A stretch of DNA of 64,000 nt from JBMDXB01 sp048594975 (GTDB taxonomy: Bacteria > Acidobacteriota > Vicinamibacteria > Vicinamibacterales > 2-12-FULL-66-21), in assembly GCA_048594975.1 (NCBI GenBank), contig JBMDXQ010000067.1, positions 1 to 64,000 on the forward strand. Reading direction: 5' to 3'. Numbering within the stretch: position 1 is the first letter of the stretch; each line of letters starts with the position of its first letter. The translations under genes and the position numbers were made by a program. Positions 1 through 8,153 of the stretch are shown here, one piece after another. The notes beneath the pieces are model-generated. The model worked only from the letters and a program-made list of their open reading frames with translations. It searched no databases and had not been told where the DNA came from.

Positions 1-9
1 AATAGCCGG

Positions 10-1071
10 ATGCTCCCCACGATCGATTGGCAGGGGGACGTGGTGGTCATGGTCGACCAGCGCAAGCTCCCGTCGCAGGAAGTCTACGTGCGCTGCCGGA
101 CGGCGCAGGACGTGGCGAAGGCGATTCGCACGATGGTGGTGCGCGGCGCCCCGGCGATTGGCGTCGCCGCGGCGATGGGCATCGCGCTGGGGATGCAGCG
201 CAGCAGCGCCAAGGGGACTCGGCAGCTCGCCGTCGAGTTCCAGAAGACGTGCGACCTGATGGCCGCGACCCGTCCTACGGCGGTGAACCTCTTCTGGGCC
301 ATCGATCGGATGAAGCGCGTCTTCGCAGAGGCGGCGCAGGCCGGGGCGTCGGCCGACGAGATCGCCGCGCGGCTCGAGCGGGAGGCACGCGCGATCCACG
401 ACGAGGACGTCGCCAGCTGCCGCGCCATGGGCTCCCACGGCGCCGCGATCGTTCCCGACGGCGCCCGCGTCCTCACGCACTGCAATGCCGGGGCGCTGGC
501 CACCGCCGGCTATGGATCGGCGCTGGGCGTCATCCGTGCCGCCGTCGAGCAGGGCAAGCACCTCGCCGTGTTCGCCGACGAGACGCGGCCGTTTCTCCAG
601 GGCGCGCGGCTCACCGCCTGGGAACTGGTACGCGAGGGAATTCACACCACGGTGATCACGGAGAGCATGGCCGGTCCGCTGATGCGCGCCGGCGAGATCG
701 ACCTCGTCGTGGTCGGGGCGGACCGCATTGCCGCCAACGGCGACACCGCCAACAAGATCGGCACCTACACGGTCGCCGTCCTCGCGCACGAGCACAAGGT
801 GCCGTTCTACGTGGCGGCGCCCCTCTCGACGGTCGACCTCTCGACCCCGGACGGCGATCACATCCCCATCGAGGAGCGCGATCAGCGCGAGGTCACGCAT
901 TTCGGGTCGTCGCGGCTTACCCCCGAAGGAGCGTTCATCCGCAACCCCGCGTTCGACGTCACACCGGCGCGCTACATCACCGGCATCATCACCGAGCGCG
1001 GCATCTTCAGCCCGCCGTACAGCGAGTCGCTTCGCGCCGCCGTCCAGCACGCGGAGCTCAGGACGCCGTAG
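10..1071 (+). CDS. mtnA: methylthioribose-1-phosphate isomerase
   Basis: Isomerises 5-methylthioribose-1-phosphate to 5-methylthioribulose-1-phosphate in the cytoplasmic methionine salvage pathway. The 353 residues match the usual family length. The fold-typical RGAPAIG segment is at residues 45-51, the catalytic-type cysteine lies in THCNAGALATAGYG (Cys158), and the catalytic aspartate lies in VVVGADRIAANGD (Asp238), followed by NKIGTY. The start is the first ATG of the window, so any upstream promoter is not visible. tsaD follows after a few bases in the same direction, so the two are probably co-transcribed. The family is an eIF2B-alpha homologue, but the motifs fit MtnA rather than ribose-1,5-bisphosphate isomerase. 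Confidence 0.95.
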   Translation: MLPTIDWQGDVVVMVDQRKLPSQEVYVRCRTAQDVAKAIRTMVVRGAPAIGVAAAMGIALGMQRSSAKGTRQLAVEFQKTCDLMAATRPTAVNLFWAIDRMKRVFAEAAQAGASADEIAARLEREARAIHDEDVASCRAMGSHGAAIVPDGARVLTHCNAGALATAGYGSALGVIRAAVEQGKHLAVFADETRPFLQGARLTAWELVREGIHTTVITESMAGPLMRAGEIDLVVVGADRIAANGDTANKIGTYTVAVLAHEHKVPFYVAAPLSTVDLSTPDGDHIPIEERDQREVTHFGSSRLTPEGAFIRNPAFDVTPARYITGIITERGIFSPPYSESLRAAVQHAELRTP

Positions 1072-1104
1072 CGCGTGCGGCGCGTGCTTTCCCGCCGCGT
1101 TGCC

Positions 1105-2229
1105 ATGCTCCTGCTGGCCATCGAGACCTCGTGCGACGAGACCGCCGCGGCCGTGATCGCCGAGACCGGCGACGCCGCGCGCCCGTGGGAGATCCGCTCC
1201 AACGTGGTGGCGTCGCAGACGGCGATCCACCGGGAATGGGGCGGCGTCGTCCCGGAGCTCGCGTCCCGGCAGCACGTGCGCGACATCTGTGGCGTGGTCG
1301 AGGCGGCGCTCGACCAGGCCGGCAGCAGCCTCGACGAGATCGGCGCCCTCGGCGTCACCCAGGGCCCGGGGCTGGTCGGCTCGCTGCTCGTCGGCGTCGC
1401 GTTCGCCAAGGCGATGGCCTGGGCGCGCGGCATCCCGGTCGTGCCGGCGCACCACCTGGCCGGCCACATCGAATCGCTCACGCTCGCGCACGGCGAGCTG
1501 CCGCTGCCCGCCGCGGTGCTCGTCGTTTCCGGCGGCCACACCAGCCTGTACCTGGTCCCCTCCCCCGGCCAGTACCGGCTCATCGGCCGCACGCGCGACG
1601 ACGCGGCGGGGGAGGCCTATGACAAGGTGGCGAAACTCCTGGGCCTCGGGTATCCGGGAGGTCCCGCGATCGATCGGCTCGCCCGTGACGGGAACGACCG
1701 CGCGTACGAGTTCCCGACCGCGCGCCTGACGCACGCCGACCGCAACGCACCGGGCGCGACCGCCGAGGGCCTGCTCCCGCCGCACGTGGCGCGGACGACC
1801 GACTTCAGCTTCAGCGGACTGAAAACCGCGGTGCTGCGGCTGGTCAAGGCACGCACGGGCGCGGCTCCCGGCGGCAAGGCGGCGGCGGCCGATGCGGCCG
1901 GCGCGGTGCTCCCACGCGCGGAGGTGGCGGACATCTGCGCCAGCTTCCAGCGCGTGGTGGTCGAGGCGCTGCTCGACCGCACTTTCGCGGCGGCGCGCTG
2001 GCTCGGCGCACAGAGCATCGGCATCGCCGGCGGCGTGTCGGCGAACAGCCGGCTGCGCGCCGATGCCGAGGCACGCAGCCGCCGCGAAGAGCTGCCGGTA
2101 TTCATCCCGCCGCTGGCGCTGTCCACCGACAACGCCGCGATGATCGGTGCCGCCGCGCTGCGCAGGCTGCGCGCCGGCGTGACCGGGAACTGGGAGTTCA
2201 ACGCGGAGGCGGGGCTCGCATTGGAATAG
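1105..2229 (+). CDS. tsaD: tRNA N6-adenosine threonylcarbamoyltransferase TsaD
   Basis: Transfers the threonylcarbamoyl group to A37 of ANN-decoding tRNAs (t6A synthesis) together with TsaB and TsaE. The N-terminal IETSCDET signature of the Kae1/TsaD ASKHA fold is at residues 6-13. The metal ligands are in HHLAGH (about His117 and His121), with the glycine-rich VVSGGHTSLY next. An Ala/Gly-rich insertion near residues 250-265 is longer than in many homologues. I chose ATG 1105 because the family signature begins a few residues after it; a GTG at 1075 would add ten basic residues. It lies close behind mtnA in an apparent operon. Confidence 0.96.
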   Translation: MLLLAIETSCDETAAAVIAETGDAARPWEIRSNVVASQTAIHREWGGVVPELASRQHVRDICGVVEAALDQAGSSLDEIGALGVTQGPGLVGSLLVGVAFAKAMAWARGIPVVPAHHLAGHIESLTLAHGELPLPAAVLVVSGGHTSLYLVPSPGQYRLIGRTRDDAAGEAYDKVAKLLGLGYPGGPAIDRLARDGNDRAYEFPTARLTHADRNAPGATAEGLLPPHVARTTDFSFSGLKTAVLRLVKARTGAAPGGKAAAADAAGAVLPRAEVADICASFQRVVVEALLDRTFAAARWLGAQSIGIAGGVSANSRLRADAEARSRREELPVFIPPLALSTDNAAMIGAAALRRLRAGVTGNWEFNAEAGLALE

Positions 2230-2330
2230 GGGGCAGGAGGCAGGGAACAGGAGACCGGTCGATTCGTGTCTTGCCTCACGAGCGACACGAAATGGCAAGC
2301 ATCGACCTGCCTGCCTCCCGAATTCTGACA
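2229..2330. repeat. intergenic heptad-type repeat with inverted arms
   Basis: The spacer after tsaD starts with GGCAGGA-like units spaced by seven bases (2229-2253) and ends with CCTGCCTGCCTCCC (2306-2319), which is roughly their reverse complement. Inside it, the arm around 2262-2275 (ATTCGTGTCTTGCC) is mirrored at 2284-2299 (GACACGAAATGGCAAG). It runs almost from the tsaD stop to the next start codon, like the other spacers listed as repeats. Confidence 0.6.
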
Positions 2331-2333
2331 AGC

Positions 2334-2747
2334 ATGCGTACCTACACCGACTACCTCTGGTTCAACACGACGAAGCGCCAGGAGTTCATCCGGATCACGG
2401 AAGACCTCAACGCTATCGTGAAGCGAAGCGCCGTGCAGGACGGGATCGCGCTGGTCTCGGCGATGCACATCACCGCCGGCGTCTACGTCAACGACTGGGA
2501 GGATGGACTGATCGAGGACTTCCAGGTGTGGCTGGAGAAGCTCGCGCCGGCCGGCCTGCCGTACAGGCACCACCAGACCGGGGAGGACAACGCCGACGCG
2601 CACCTGAAGCGCACGATCATGGGCCACCAGGTGCTGCTCCCGATCACCGGCGGCGCCCTCGACCTCGGACCGTGGGAGCAGGTCTTCTACGCCGAGTTCG
2701 ACGGGCAGCGCAAGAAGCGAGTCGTTGTCAAGGTGATCGGCGAATGA
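2334..2747 (+). CDS. YjbQ/UPF0047 family protein (secondary thiamine-phosphate synthase-like)
   Basis: A single compact domain of 137 residues of the YjbQ/UPF0047 family, some members of which have weak thiamine-phosphate synthase activity; the physiological role is not settled. Visible family features are SAMHITAGVYVND near residues 42-54, an HHQTGEDNADAHLKR stretch near residue 80 with several conserved His/Asp residues, and the closing GPWEQVFYAEFDG. ATG 2334 is preferred: the preceding 21 codons of open frame lie in the repeat spacer and resemble no family sequence. It stands alone between two repeat-filled spacers. Confidence 0.88.
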   Translation: MRTYTDYLWFNTTKRQEFIRITEDLNAIVKRSAVQDGIALVSAMHITAGVYVNDWEDGLIEDFQVWLEKLAPAGLPYRHHQTGEDNADAHLKRTIMGHQVLLPITGGALDLGPWEQVFYAEFDGQRKKRVVVKVIGE

Positions 2748-2750
2748 TTG

Positions 2751-2826
2751 TGGCCGGCGGATCGTGGATCGTGGGTTGAATTGTGGATGGTGGGTTGTCG
2801 TTTGAATCGTTGATTGAGGATTGAGG
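2751..2826. repeat. intergenic heptad-type repeat (ATNGTGG units)
   Basis: The spacer between the YjbQ-like gene and the Nudix gene is made of units such as ATCGTGG and ATGGTGG recurring mostly every seven bases, followed by GATTGAG-type units. It reaches the GTG start of the next gene. There is no open reading frame and no terminator-like hairpin in it. Confidence 0.65.
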
Positions 2827-2827
2827 G

Positions 2828-3376
2828 GTGGGCGAGCGGGCGAGTGAAGCGGCCGGCGACCTGGTGCAGGCCCGCGGGTCGGACTTTCGTGAGTACCCGG
2901 CGCGGCCGGTCGTCGGGGTGGGCGCGGTGGTTCTGGTCTCCGTCGCCCAGACCGCGGCGTGGCGGCTGCCCGCGGTGGCGGATCCCCATGGCGTCGTGCT
3001 GATCAAGCGCCGCTACGAGCCGCTCGCCGGCCGGTGGAGCCTGCCCGGCGGCACGGTCGAAGTGGGCGAGACGCTCGAGGCCGCCGTGGCGCGTGAAATC
3101 AACGAAGAGACCGGCCTCGACGTGACCGTCGGTCCGGTGATCGAAGTCTTCGATCGCATCGTCCGCGACGATGCCGGCGGCGTGCGGTTCCACTTCGTGC
3201 TCGTTGACTACCTGTGCCGGCCGGCGGGCGGCGAGCTTCGCCACGGGTCCGACGTGAGCGACGTGGTGATTGCCGACCCGACGCGGCTGGATCGGTTCGC
3301 GTTGACCGACAAGGCGCTCGCCGTGATTCGACGGGGGATGGTCATGGTCGCAGCCGACCACGATCGAGGCGCATGA
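2828..3376 (+). CDS. Nudix hydrolase
   Basis: Predicted Mg2+-dependent pyrophosphohydrolase of a nucleoside diphosphate derivative. The Nudix box spans residues 74-97: GGTVEVGETLEAAVARE followed by the EETGL end, giving the complete G-x5-E-x7-REUxEExGU pattern with all metal-binding glutamates. The substrate cannot be told from the sequence; the short ADP-ribose-type fold of 182 residues and the IKRRYEPLAGRWSLPGG lead-in are like ADP-ribose or NADH-type members. The start is a GTG directly at the end of the repeat spacer and is uncertain; the first about 25 residues are non-conserved. Confidence 0.9.
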   Translation: MGERASEAAGDLVQARGSDFREYPARPVVGVGAVVLVSVAQTAAWRLPAVADPHGVVLIKRRYEPLAGRWSLPGGTVEVGETLEAAVAREINEETGLDVTVGPVIEVFDRIVRDDAGGVRFHFVLVDYLCRPAGGELRHGSDVSDVVIADPTRLDRFALTDKALAVIRRGMVMVAADHDRGA

Positions 3377-3443
3377 TCCGAAGCAACGCGGCACCGCCGG
3401 ATTCCGGCTGCGGGGTAGAATGCACGCTCGTCCGAAGAGAGGG

Positions 3444-4715
3444 ATGGCGCTTCACAACCGGATCCTGATCGGGCTCAGCGCCGGCGCCGCCGCGGGTATC
3501 GCGGTCAACCTGCTCGTCGGGCCGACGCCGGCGGTCGAGTGGCTGCTCCGCAACGTCACCGAGCCGCTCGGGCGGGTGTGGCTGAACGCCTTGATCATGG
3601 TGGTGATTCCGCTGGTCCTCTCGACGCTGGCGCTCGGGATCGTCGGCCTCGGCGACGTGGGTCGTCTCGGCCGCATCGGCCTCCTGACGCTCGCCATGTT
3701 TCTCCTGCTGACCACCGGCGCGAGCCTGCTCGGTCTCGGCCTCGTGAACCTGGTGCGTCCAGGCGAGGGACTGGATGCGGCGACCCGCGACAGCCTCATG
3801 GCCACCTACCGGGGCCAGTCGACGCAGATGATGGGGCTGGCCCCGGGCGCGCTCGGCATCAATACTTTCGTCAACTTCGTGCCGCGGAACCCGGTCGCCG
3901 CGATGGCCAGCGGCGAGATGCTCGCCGTGATCGTGTTCGCGGTCTTCGTCGGGGTGGGGCTGACGACGATCCCGGCGGCGACGGCGAAGCCGCTGGTGGC
4001 GGTCCTGGAAAGCGTGGCCGCCGTCACGATTCGGATCATCGAGATGGTGATGCGGTTCGCTCCCTACGCGGTCCTCTGCCTCATCTTCAGCGTGACCGCC
4101 CGGTTCGGCCTGTCCCTGCTCGTTACCCTCGCAACCTACGTGGCGGTGGTCATCAGCGGCCTGCTCATCTTCATGGTGCTGGGCTACTCGCTGGTGCTGC
4201 TGTTCCTGGCGCAGCGCAGTCCTCTCGAGTTCTTCCGCCGCGCGCGCATCGTCGTCATCACCGCGTTTTCGACCTCCTCGAGCAATGCCACGCTGCCGAC
4301 GACGCTGCGCGTCACCGAGGAGGAGCTGGGCGTCCCGCGTCAGATCGCCGGGTTCGTGATCCCGCTGGGTGCGACCGTCAACATGAACGGGACGGCGCTG
4401 TTCGAGGGCGTCACGGTGCTTTTCATCGCGCAGGTGTTCGGCCAGGACCTGACGCTCGCTCAGCAGACCATCGTCCTGCTCATGGCGGTGGTCACCGCGA
4501 TCGGCACCGCCGGCGTGCCCGGTGGATCGATCCCGCTGTTGATGATGGTGCTGCAGATGGTTGCGGTGCCGGTCGAGGGCATCGCCATCGTGATCGGCGT
4601 CGATCGCATCCTCGACATGTGCCGCACGGCGGTCAACGTCGCCGGGGACATGGTGACCGCGGCGGTCGTCGACCGCTTCGAGCGCGGGCGTCTCGGGCGC
4701 GCGCAGGTGGTGTGA
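3444..4715 (+). CDS. dicarboxylate/amino acid:cation symporter (DAACS family)
   Basis: Inner-membrane secondary transporter of the GltP/DctA family, importing C4-dicarboxylates or acidic amino acids with Na+ or H+. It has 423 residues with about eight hydrophobic spans, the serine-rich motif FSTSSSNATLPTT near residue 280 (re-entrant loop 1), NMNGTALFEG near residue 315 and the substrate-binding GVDRILDMCRTAVNV near residue 390. ATG 3444 is preferred over the ATG at 3420 because a purine-rich ribosome site (AGAGAGG) precedes it and the hydrophobic domain begins at once. A TAGAAT box at 3416-3421 could be the promoter -10. The following HD gene begins 2 bases after the stop. Confidence 0.94.
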   Translation: MALHNRILIGLSAGAAAGIAVNLLVGPTPAVEWLLRNVTEPLGRVWLNALIMVVIPLVLSTLALGIVGLGDVGRLGRIGLLTLAMFLLLTTGASLLGLGLVNLVRPGEGLDAATRDSLMATYRGQSTQMMGLAPGALGINTFVNFVPRNPVAAMASGEMLAVIVFAVFVGVGLTTIPAATAKPLVAVLESVAAVTIRIIEMVMRFAPYAVLCLIFSVTARFGLSLLVTLATYVAVVISGLLIFMVLGYSLVLLFLAQRSPLEFFRRARIVVITAFSTSSSNATLPTTLRVTEEELGVPRQIAGFVIPLGATVNMNGTALFEGVTVLFIAQVFGQDLTLAQQTIVLLMAVVTAIGTAGVPGGSIPLLMMVLQMVAVPVEGIAIVIGVDRILDMCRTAVNVAGDMVTAAVVDRFERGRLGRAQVV

Positions 4716-4717
4716 CG

Positions 4718-5281
4718 ATGACGCGGGCCGACGCCTACGCACTGATGACCGAGTACACGCAGAGCGAGAGCCTGCGCAAGCACATGCTCGCCGTCGAGGC
4801 GGCGGTGCGCGGCTACGCGCGCCTGTGGGGCGAGCCGGAGGAGGACTGGGGGATCGTGGCAGTGCTGCACGACTTCGACTACGAGCGCTGGCCCGACCAG
4901 GAGAACCATCCGTTTCGCGGTGTCGAGATCCTGAGGGCGAAGGGCTACCCGGAGTGGATGACGCGGGCGATCCTCTCGCACGCCGAGTATTCGGGCGTTC
5001 CGCGCGAATCGCGGCTCGAGCACACGCTCTGGGCGTGCGACGAGCTCTCGGGGTTCATCACCGCGGCCGCGCTGGTGCGGCCGTCGAAGAGCATCCTCGA
5101 CCTCGAAGCGTCCTCGGTGCTGAAGCGGATGAAGGACAAGGCGTTCGCGCGCGCGGTCAGCCGCGAGGACCTGAAGCGCGGCGCCGAGGAGATCGGGTTG
5201 CCGCTCGAGCAGCACATCGCCAACGTGATCCGCTTCATGCGCGAGCGGGCGGACGCGCTCGGCCTGCGCGGAAACTTGTAA
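4718..5281 (+). CDS. HD-domain phosphohydrolase
   Basis: Small (187 residues) cytoplasmic metal-dependent phosphohydrolase of the HDIG group. Metal ligands are visible as His21 (in RKHMLAVE), the HD pair in AVLHDFDYERWP (about residues 49-60), a further His in ILSHAEYSG and an Asp in WACDELSGF. It follows the symporter stop by 2 bases and is probably translationally coupled to it. The substrate is unknown; proteins of this type are often annotated only as 'HDIG domain-containing'. Confidence 0.88.
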   Translation: MTRADAYALMTEYTQSESLRKHMLAVEAAVRGYARLWGEPEEDWGIVAVLHDFDYERWPDQENHPFRGVEILRAKGYPEWMTRAILSHAEYSGVPRESRLEHTLWACDELSGFITAAALVRPSKSILDLEASSVLKRMKDKAFARAVSREDLKRGAEEIGLPLEQHIANVIRFMRERADALGLRGNL

Positions 5282-5300
5282 GCGTCCGATTTCGTATAAG

Positions 5301-6317
5301 TTGGACACGTTGGACACGCAGACCGTTCCGGTGAGCACGCGCGAGGCCGCCCCGGCCGACGCCGACGCCGTGCAACACGACGGCGTGAGCGTCGCCTACG
5401 GGAAGAACCAGGCGCTCAGGACCGTCTCCGCGCGTTTCGCCCGCGGCGCCGTCGGCCTGCTCGGCCCCAACGGCGCGGGCAAGAGCACGATGTTGAAGGC
5501 GCTGCTCGGGTTCATCAAGCCGACCGAGGGGCGCATGACCGTGCTCGGGCTCGACGTCGCCGAGCGTCCGCTCGAGATCCGATCGCGCATCGGGTACCTG
5601 CCGGAGAGCGACGCGCACATTCCCGGGATGAACGCCGTCTCCTTCGTCGCCTACTGCGGCCAGCTCGCCGGCCTCCCGATCGTGGACGCGATGCAGCGCG
5701 CGCACGAGGTCCTGTACTACGTCGGGCTGGGCGAGGCGCGCTACCGCAACCTCGAGACCTATTCGACCGGCATGAAGCAGCGCATCAAGCTCGCGCAGGC
5801 GCTGGTGCACGATCCCGACCTGCTTTTTCTCGACGAGCCGACCAACGGGATGGACCCGAAGGGGCGTGACGAGATGCTGGCGCTCGTGCGCGACCTCGGC
5901 CACAACAAGAACGTCAGCCTCATCCTCTCGTCGCATCTGCTCCCCGACGTCGAATACGTCTGCGATCACGTCGTCGTCATGGACAAGGGGCAGATCGCGA
6001 CGCAGGGGCCGATCGCCGACCTGAAGGGCCCCGCCGGCCGGGTGTTCGAGCTGCGCATCAAGGGGGATCTGCCGGCGTTCATCGACGTCCTGCGCGGCGC
6101 CGGGATGGAGTGCCACTCGACCGACGAGGACGTCATGCGCGTGTTCGTGCCCGCCGACGTGGCGCAGCGGTCGCTGGCGGGGATTCCCGGGCCGATCGGC
6201 AGCGATCAGCGCGCCGTGTTCGCACTCGCGACGCAGCACGGCGTCCAGGTGCGCCACTTGCGCCCGAGCGTGCCGACGCTCGAAGACGTGTTCGCGAAGG
6301 CGGTGGGGGAGGAATGA
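5301..6317 (+). CDS. ABC transporter ATP-binding protein (first ATPase/permease pair)
   Basis: Cytoplasmic ATPase of an ABC-2 type transporter. Walker A GPNGAGKST is at about residues 55-63, the signature is STGMKQRIKLAQ, Walker B is LLFLDEPTNGMDP, and the switch histidine lies in LSSHLLPDVEYVC. About 90 extra residues follow the ATPase core. The start is ambiguous: TTG codons at 5301 and 5310 and a GTG at 5331 are in frame and the first 25 residues are not conserved. A TATAAG box at 5295-5300 lies just upstream. It begins the four-gene ABC cassette ATPase-permease-ATPase-permease running to 9034. Confidence 0.92.
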   Translation: MDTLDTQTVPVSTREAAPADADAVQHDGVSVAYGKNQALRTVSARFARGAVGLLGPNGAGKSTMLKALLGFIKPTEGRMTVLGLDVAERPLEIRSRIGYLPESDAHIPGMNAVSFVAYCGQLAGLPIVDAMQRAHEVLYYVGLGEARYRNLETYSTGMKQRIKLAQALVHDPDLLFLDEPTNGMDPKGRDEMLALVRDLGHNKNVSLILSSHLLPDVEYVCDHVVVMDKGQIATQGPIADLKGPAGRVFELRIKGDLPAFIDVLRGAGMECHSTDEDVMRVFVPADVAQRSLAGIPGPIGSDQRAVFALATQHGVQVRHLRPSVPTLEDVFAKAVGEE

Positions 6318-6320
6318 TCG

Positions 6321-6350
6321 ACGTGCGTCACGTGCGACGTGCGCACGTGT
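6321..6350. repeat. short ACGTGCG heptad repeat
   Basis: Between the first ATPase and its permease, ACGTGCG occurs at 6321, 6330 and 6337, and a related CACGTGT ends the tract at 6350. The tract contains the self-complementary CACGTG, so it can also fold back. It ends at the alternative GTG start (6349) of the permease. Confidence 0.55.
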
Positions 6351-6369
6351 GAACGGGCAGCGAAGCGAC

Positions 6370-7230
6370 ATGCCCATCCACGATCAGAGCTATCGGCGGT
6401 ATTCCGGTACCCGCGCCGCGCTCGGGCGCTCGTGGACCGTGATCGCCGGCGCCGGGATCCGCAACCTGGTGCGCCGGCGCACCTTCATCGGCCTGATGAT
6501 CTTCGCCTGGATTCCCTTCATCGTCCGGGCGGTCCAGATCTATATCGCGTCGAACTTCCCCCAGGCTGCGATGCTGGCGCCGGACGCGAAGATGTTCCGC
6601 GACTTCCTCGAGCAGCAGGACTTCTTCGTGTTCGTCACGACGATCTACGTGGGCGCGGGGCTCATCGCCAACGATCGCCGCGCCAACGCGCTGCAGATCT
6701 ACCTGTCCAAGCCGCTGCTGCGGTCGGAGTACATCGCCGGCAAGGCCGCCGTGCTGTTCACGTTCCTGATGCTGGTGACCTGGCTGCCGGCGATGCTGCT
6801 GCTGTTCCTGCAGGTGATGTTCGCCGGCAGCTTCGCCTTCGTGAAGGCGAACGCGTTCCTCTTTCCCGCGATCACGGTCGGCGCGGTCCTCCAGGCGGTG
6901 CTCGCGACCCTGACGATGCTCGCCCTGTCGTCGCTGTCGAACAGCAGCCGCTACGTCGGCATCCTCTACGCCGGGATCATCTTCTTCACCAAGGCGCTCT
7001 ACGGTGCGATGTACGCGATCACCGGCCACTCCGGGTGGGCGTGGATGTCGTTCAGCGACAACCTCACCCAGGTCGTGGACGTCGTCTTCCGGATGCCGCG
7101 GCAGTGCCCGACCTGCGACCCGCGCTACGCCGTACCGTGGATCGTCTCGCTGCTCGTCGTACTCGGCCTGATGACCCTCGCGATTTCGATCCTCGAGCGG
7201 CGGGTCCGCGGCGTGGAGGTGGTCACGTGA
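6370..7230 (+). CDS. ABC-2 type transporter permease (first pair)
   Basis: Integral membrane partner of the upstream ATPase, 286 residues with about six hydrophobic spans, including LVTWLPAMLLLFLQVMFAG and LLVVLGLMTLAISI. The substrate cannot be inferred. ATG 6370 is chosen because the sequence from there matches the expected cytoplasmic N-terminus leading into a conserved RTFIGLMIFAWIPF helix; a GTG at 6349 would add seven residues from the repeat. Its stop overlaps the GTG start of the next ATPase by four bases (GTGA), which implies coupled translation. Confidence 0.88.
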   Translation: MPIHDQSYRRYSGTRAALGRSWTVIAGAGIRNLVRRRTFIGLMIFAWIPFIVRAVQIYIASNFPQAAMLAPDAKMFRDFLEQQDFFVFVTTIYVGAGLIANDRRANALQIYLSKPLLRSEYIAGKAAVLFTFLMLVTWLPAMLLLFLQVMFAGSFAFVKANAFLFPAITVGAVLQAVLATLTMLALSSLSNSSRYVGILYAGIIFFTKALYGAMYAITGHSGWAWMSFSDNLTQVVDVVFRMPRQCPTCDPRYAVPWIVSLLVVLGLMTLAISILERRVRGVEVVT

Positions 7231-8153
7231 CCGGGCCGCTGGTGAGCGCCGACCACGTCTCGAAGTGGTACGGCCAGGTCATCGGGCTGAACGACGTGAC
7301 CGTGACCGTGCCGCCCGGCATCACCGGGCTGCTCGGGCCGAACGGCGCCGGCAAGTCCACCTTCCTGAAGCTCATTACCGGGCAGCTGCGGCCCAGCAAG
7401 GGCGAGATCCGCGTGCTCGGCGAGCCGATCTGGGGCAGCCCGCGGCTGTACTTCGACATCGGGTTCTGCCCGGAGCAGGATGCCTTCTACGAGCGCATGA
7501 CCGGGCTGGAGTGGGTCACGGCGCTCGTCCGCCTGAACGGCCTCGACGACAAGGCGGCCGACGAGGCTGCGCGGCGGGCGCTCACTGCCGTCGACCTGAT
7601 GGATGCGGCGGGAAAGAAGATCGGCGCGTACAGCAAGGGCATGCGCCAGCGCGTCAAGCTTGCGCAGGCGATCGTCCACGATCCGGGCCTGCTCATCCTC
7701 GACGAGCCGCTCGCCGGCATGGACCCGCTGGCGCGGCGGCGCACGATCCGCCTGATCCGCGAATGGGCGCGCGCCGGGAAAAGCGTCATCGTCTCGAGCC
7801 ACATCCTGCACGAGATCGAGTCGATGACCGCGAACATCCTCCTCATCAACAACGGCCGGATCCTGGCGGAGGGCGACGTTCACCAGATCCGCGACCTCAT
7901 CGACGAGCATCCGCACACCGTCTACGTCCGGGCGGAGAACCCGCGCGCGCTCGCACATGATTTCATCGAGCGCGCCGACGTGCGCACGCTCCGCTTCGAG
8001 CCGGGTGCGGTGGTGATCGAGACGGGAAGGCCCGATGCGTTCTACGCACGGCTGACGGAGCTGGCGGCCACCGGCGAATACGGCGCCATCGAGGAAGTGA
8101 CCTCGCCCGACGACAACCTGCAGGCCGTCTTCAAGTACCTGGTGAAGACATGA
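7227..8153 (+). CDS. ABC transporter ATP-binding protein (second pair)
   Basis: Second ATPase of the cassette, 308 residues. Walker A GPNGAGKST is near residues 36-44, the signature is SKGMRQRVKLAQ, Walker B is LLILDEPLAGMDP, and the switch histidine is in SSHILHEIES. It starts at the GTG overlapping the permease stop and ends overlapping the next permease start (ATGA at 8150-8153), so the last three genes are tightly coupled. It is related to the first ATPase but clearly diverged, which suggests an old duplication of an ATPase/permease unit or a four-component heteromeric exporter. Confidence 0.93.
   Translation: MTGPLVSADHVSKWYGQVIGLNDVTVTVPPGITGLLGPNGAGKSTFLKLITGQLRPSKGEIRVLGEPIWGSPRLYFDIGFCPEQDAFYERMTGLEWVTALVRLNGLDDKAADEAARRALTAVDLMDAAGKKIGAYSKGMRQRVKLAQAIVHDPGLLILDEPLAGMDPLARRRTIRLIREWARAGKSVIVSSHILHEIESMTANILLINNGRILAEGDVHQIRDLIDEHPHTVYVRAENPRALAHDFIERADVRTLRFEPGAVVIETGRPDAFYARLTELAATGEYGAIEEVTSPDDNLQAVFKYLVKT

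Noticed and set aside
27..1622. Long Arg/Pro-rich frame across mtnA and tsaD
   Set aside because: Very high Arg, Gly and Ala with no motif. It is the +1 shadow of the two real genes, usual at this GC content. The same applies to 3539-4717, 6339-7226, 11267-12598 and 14138-15511, whose ends only are real genes.
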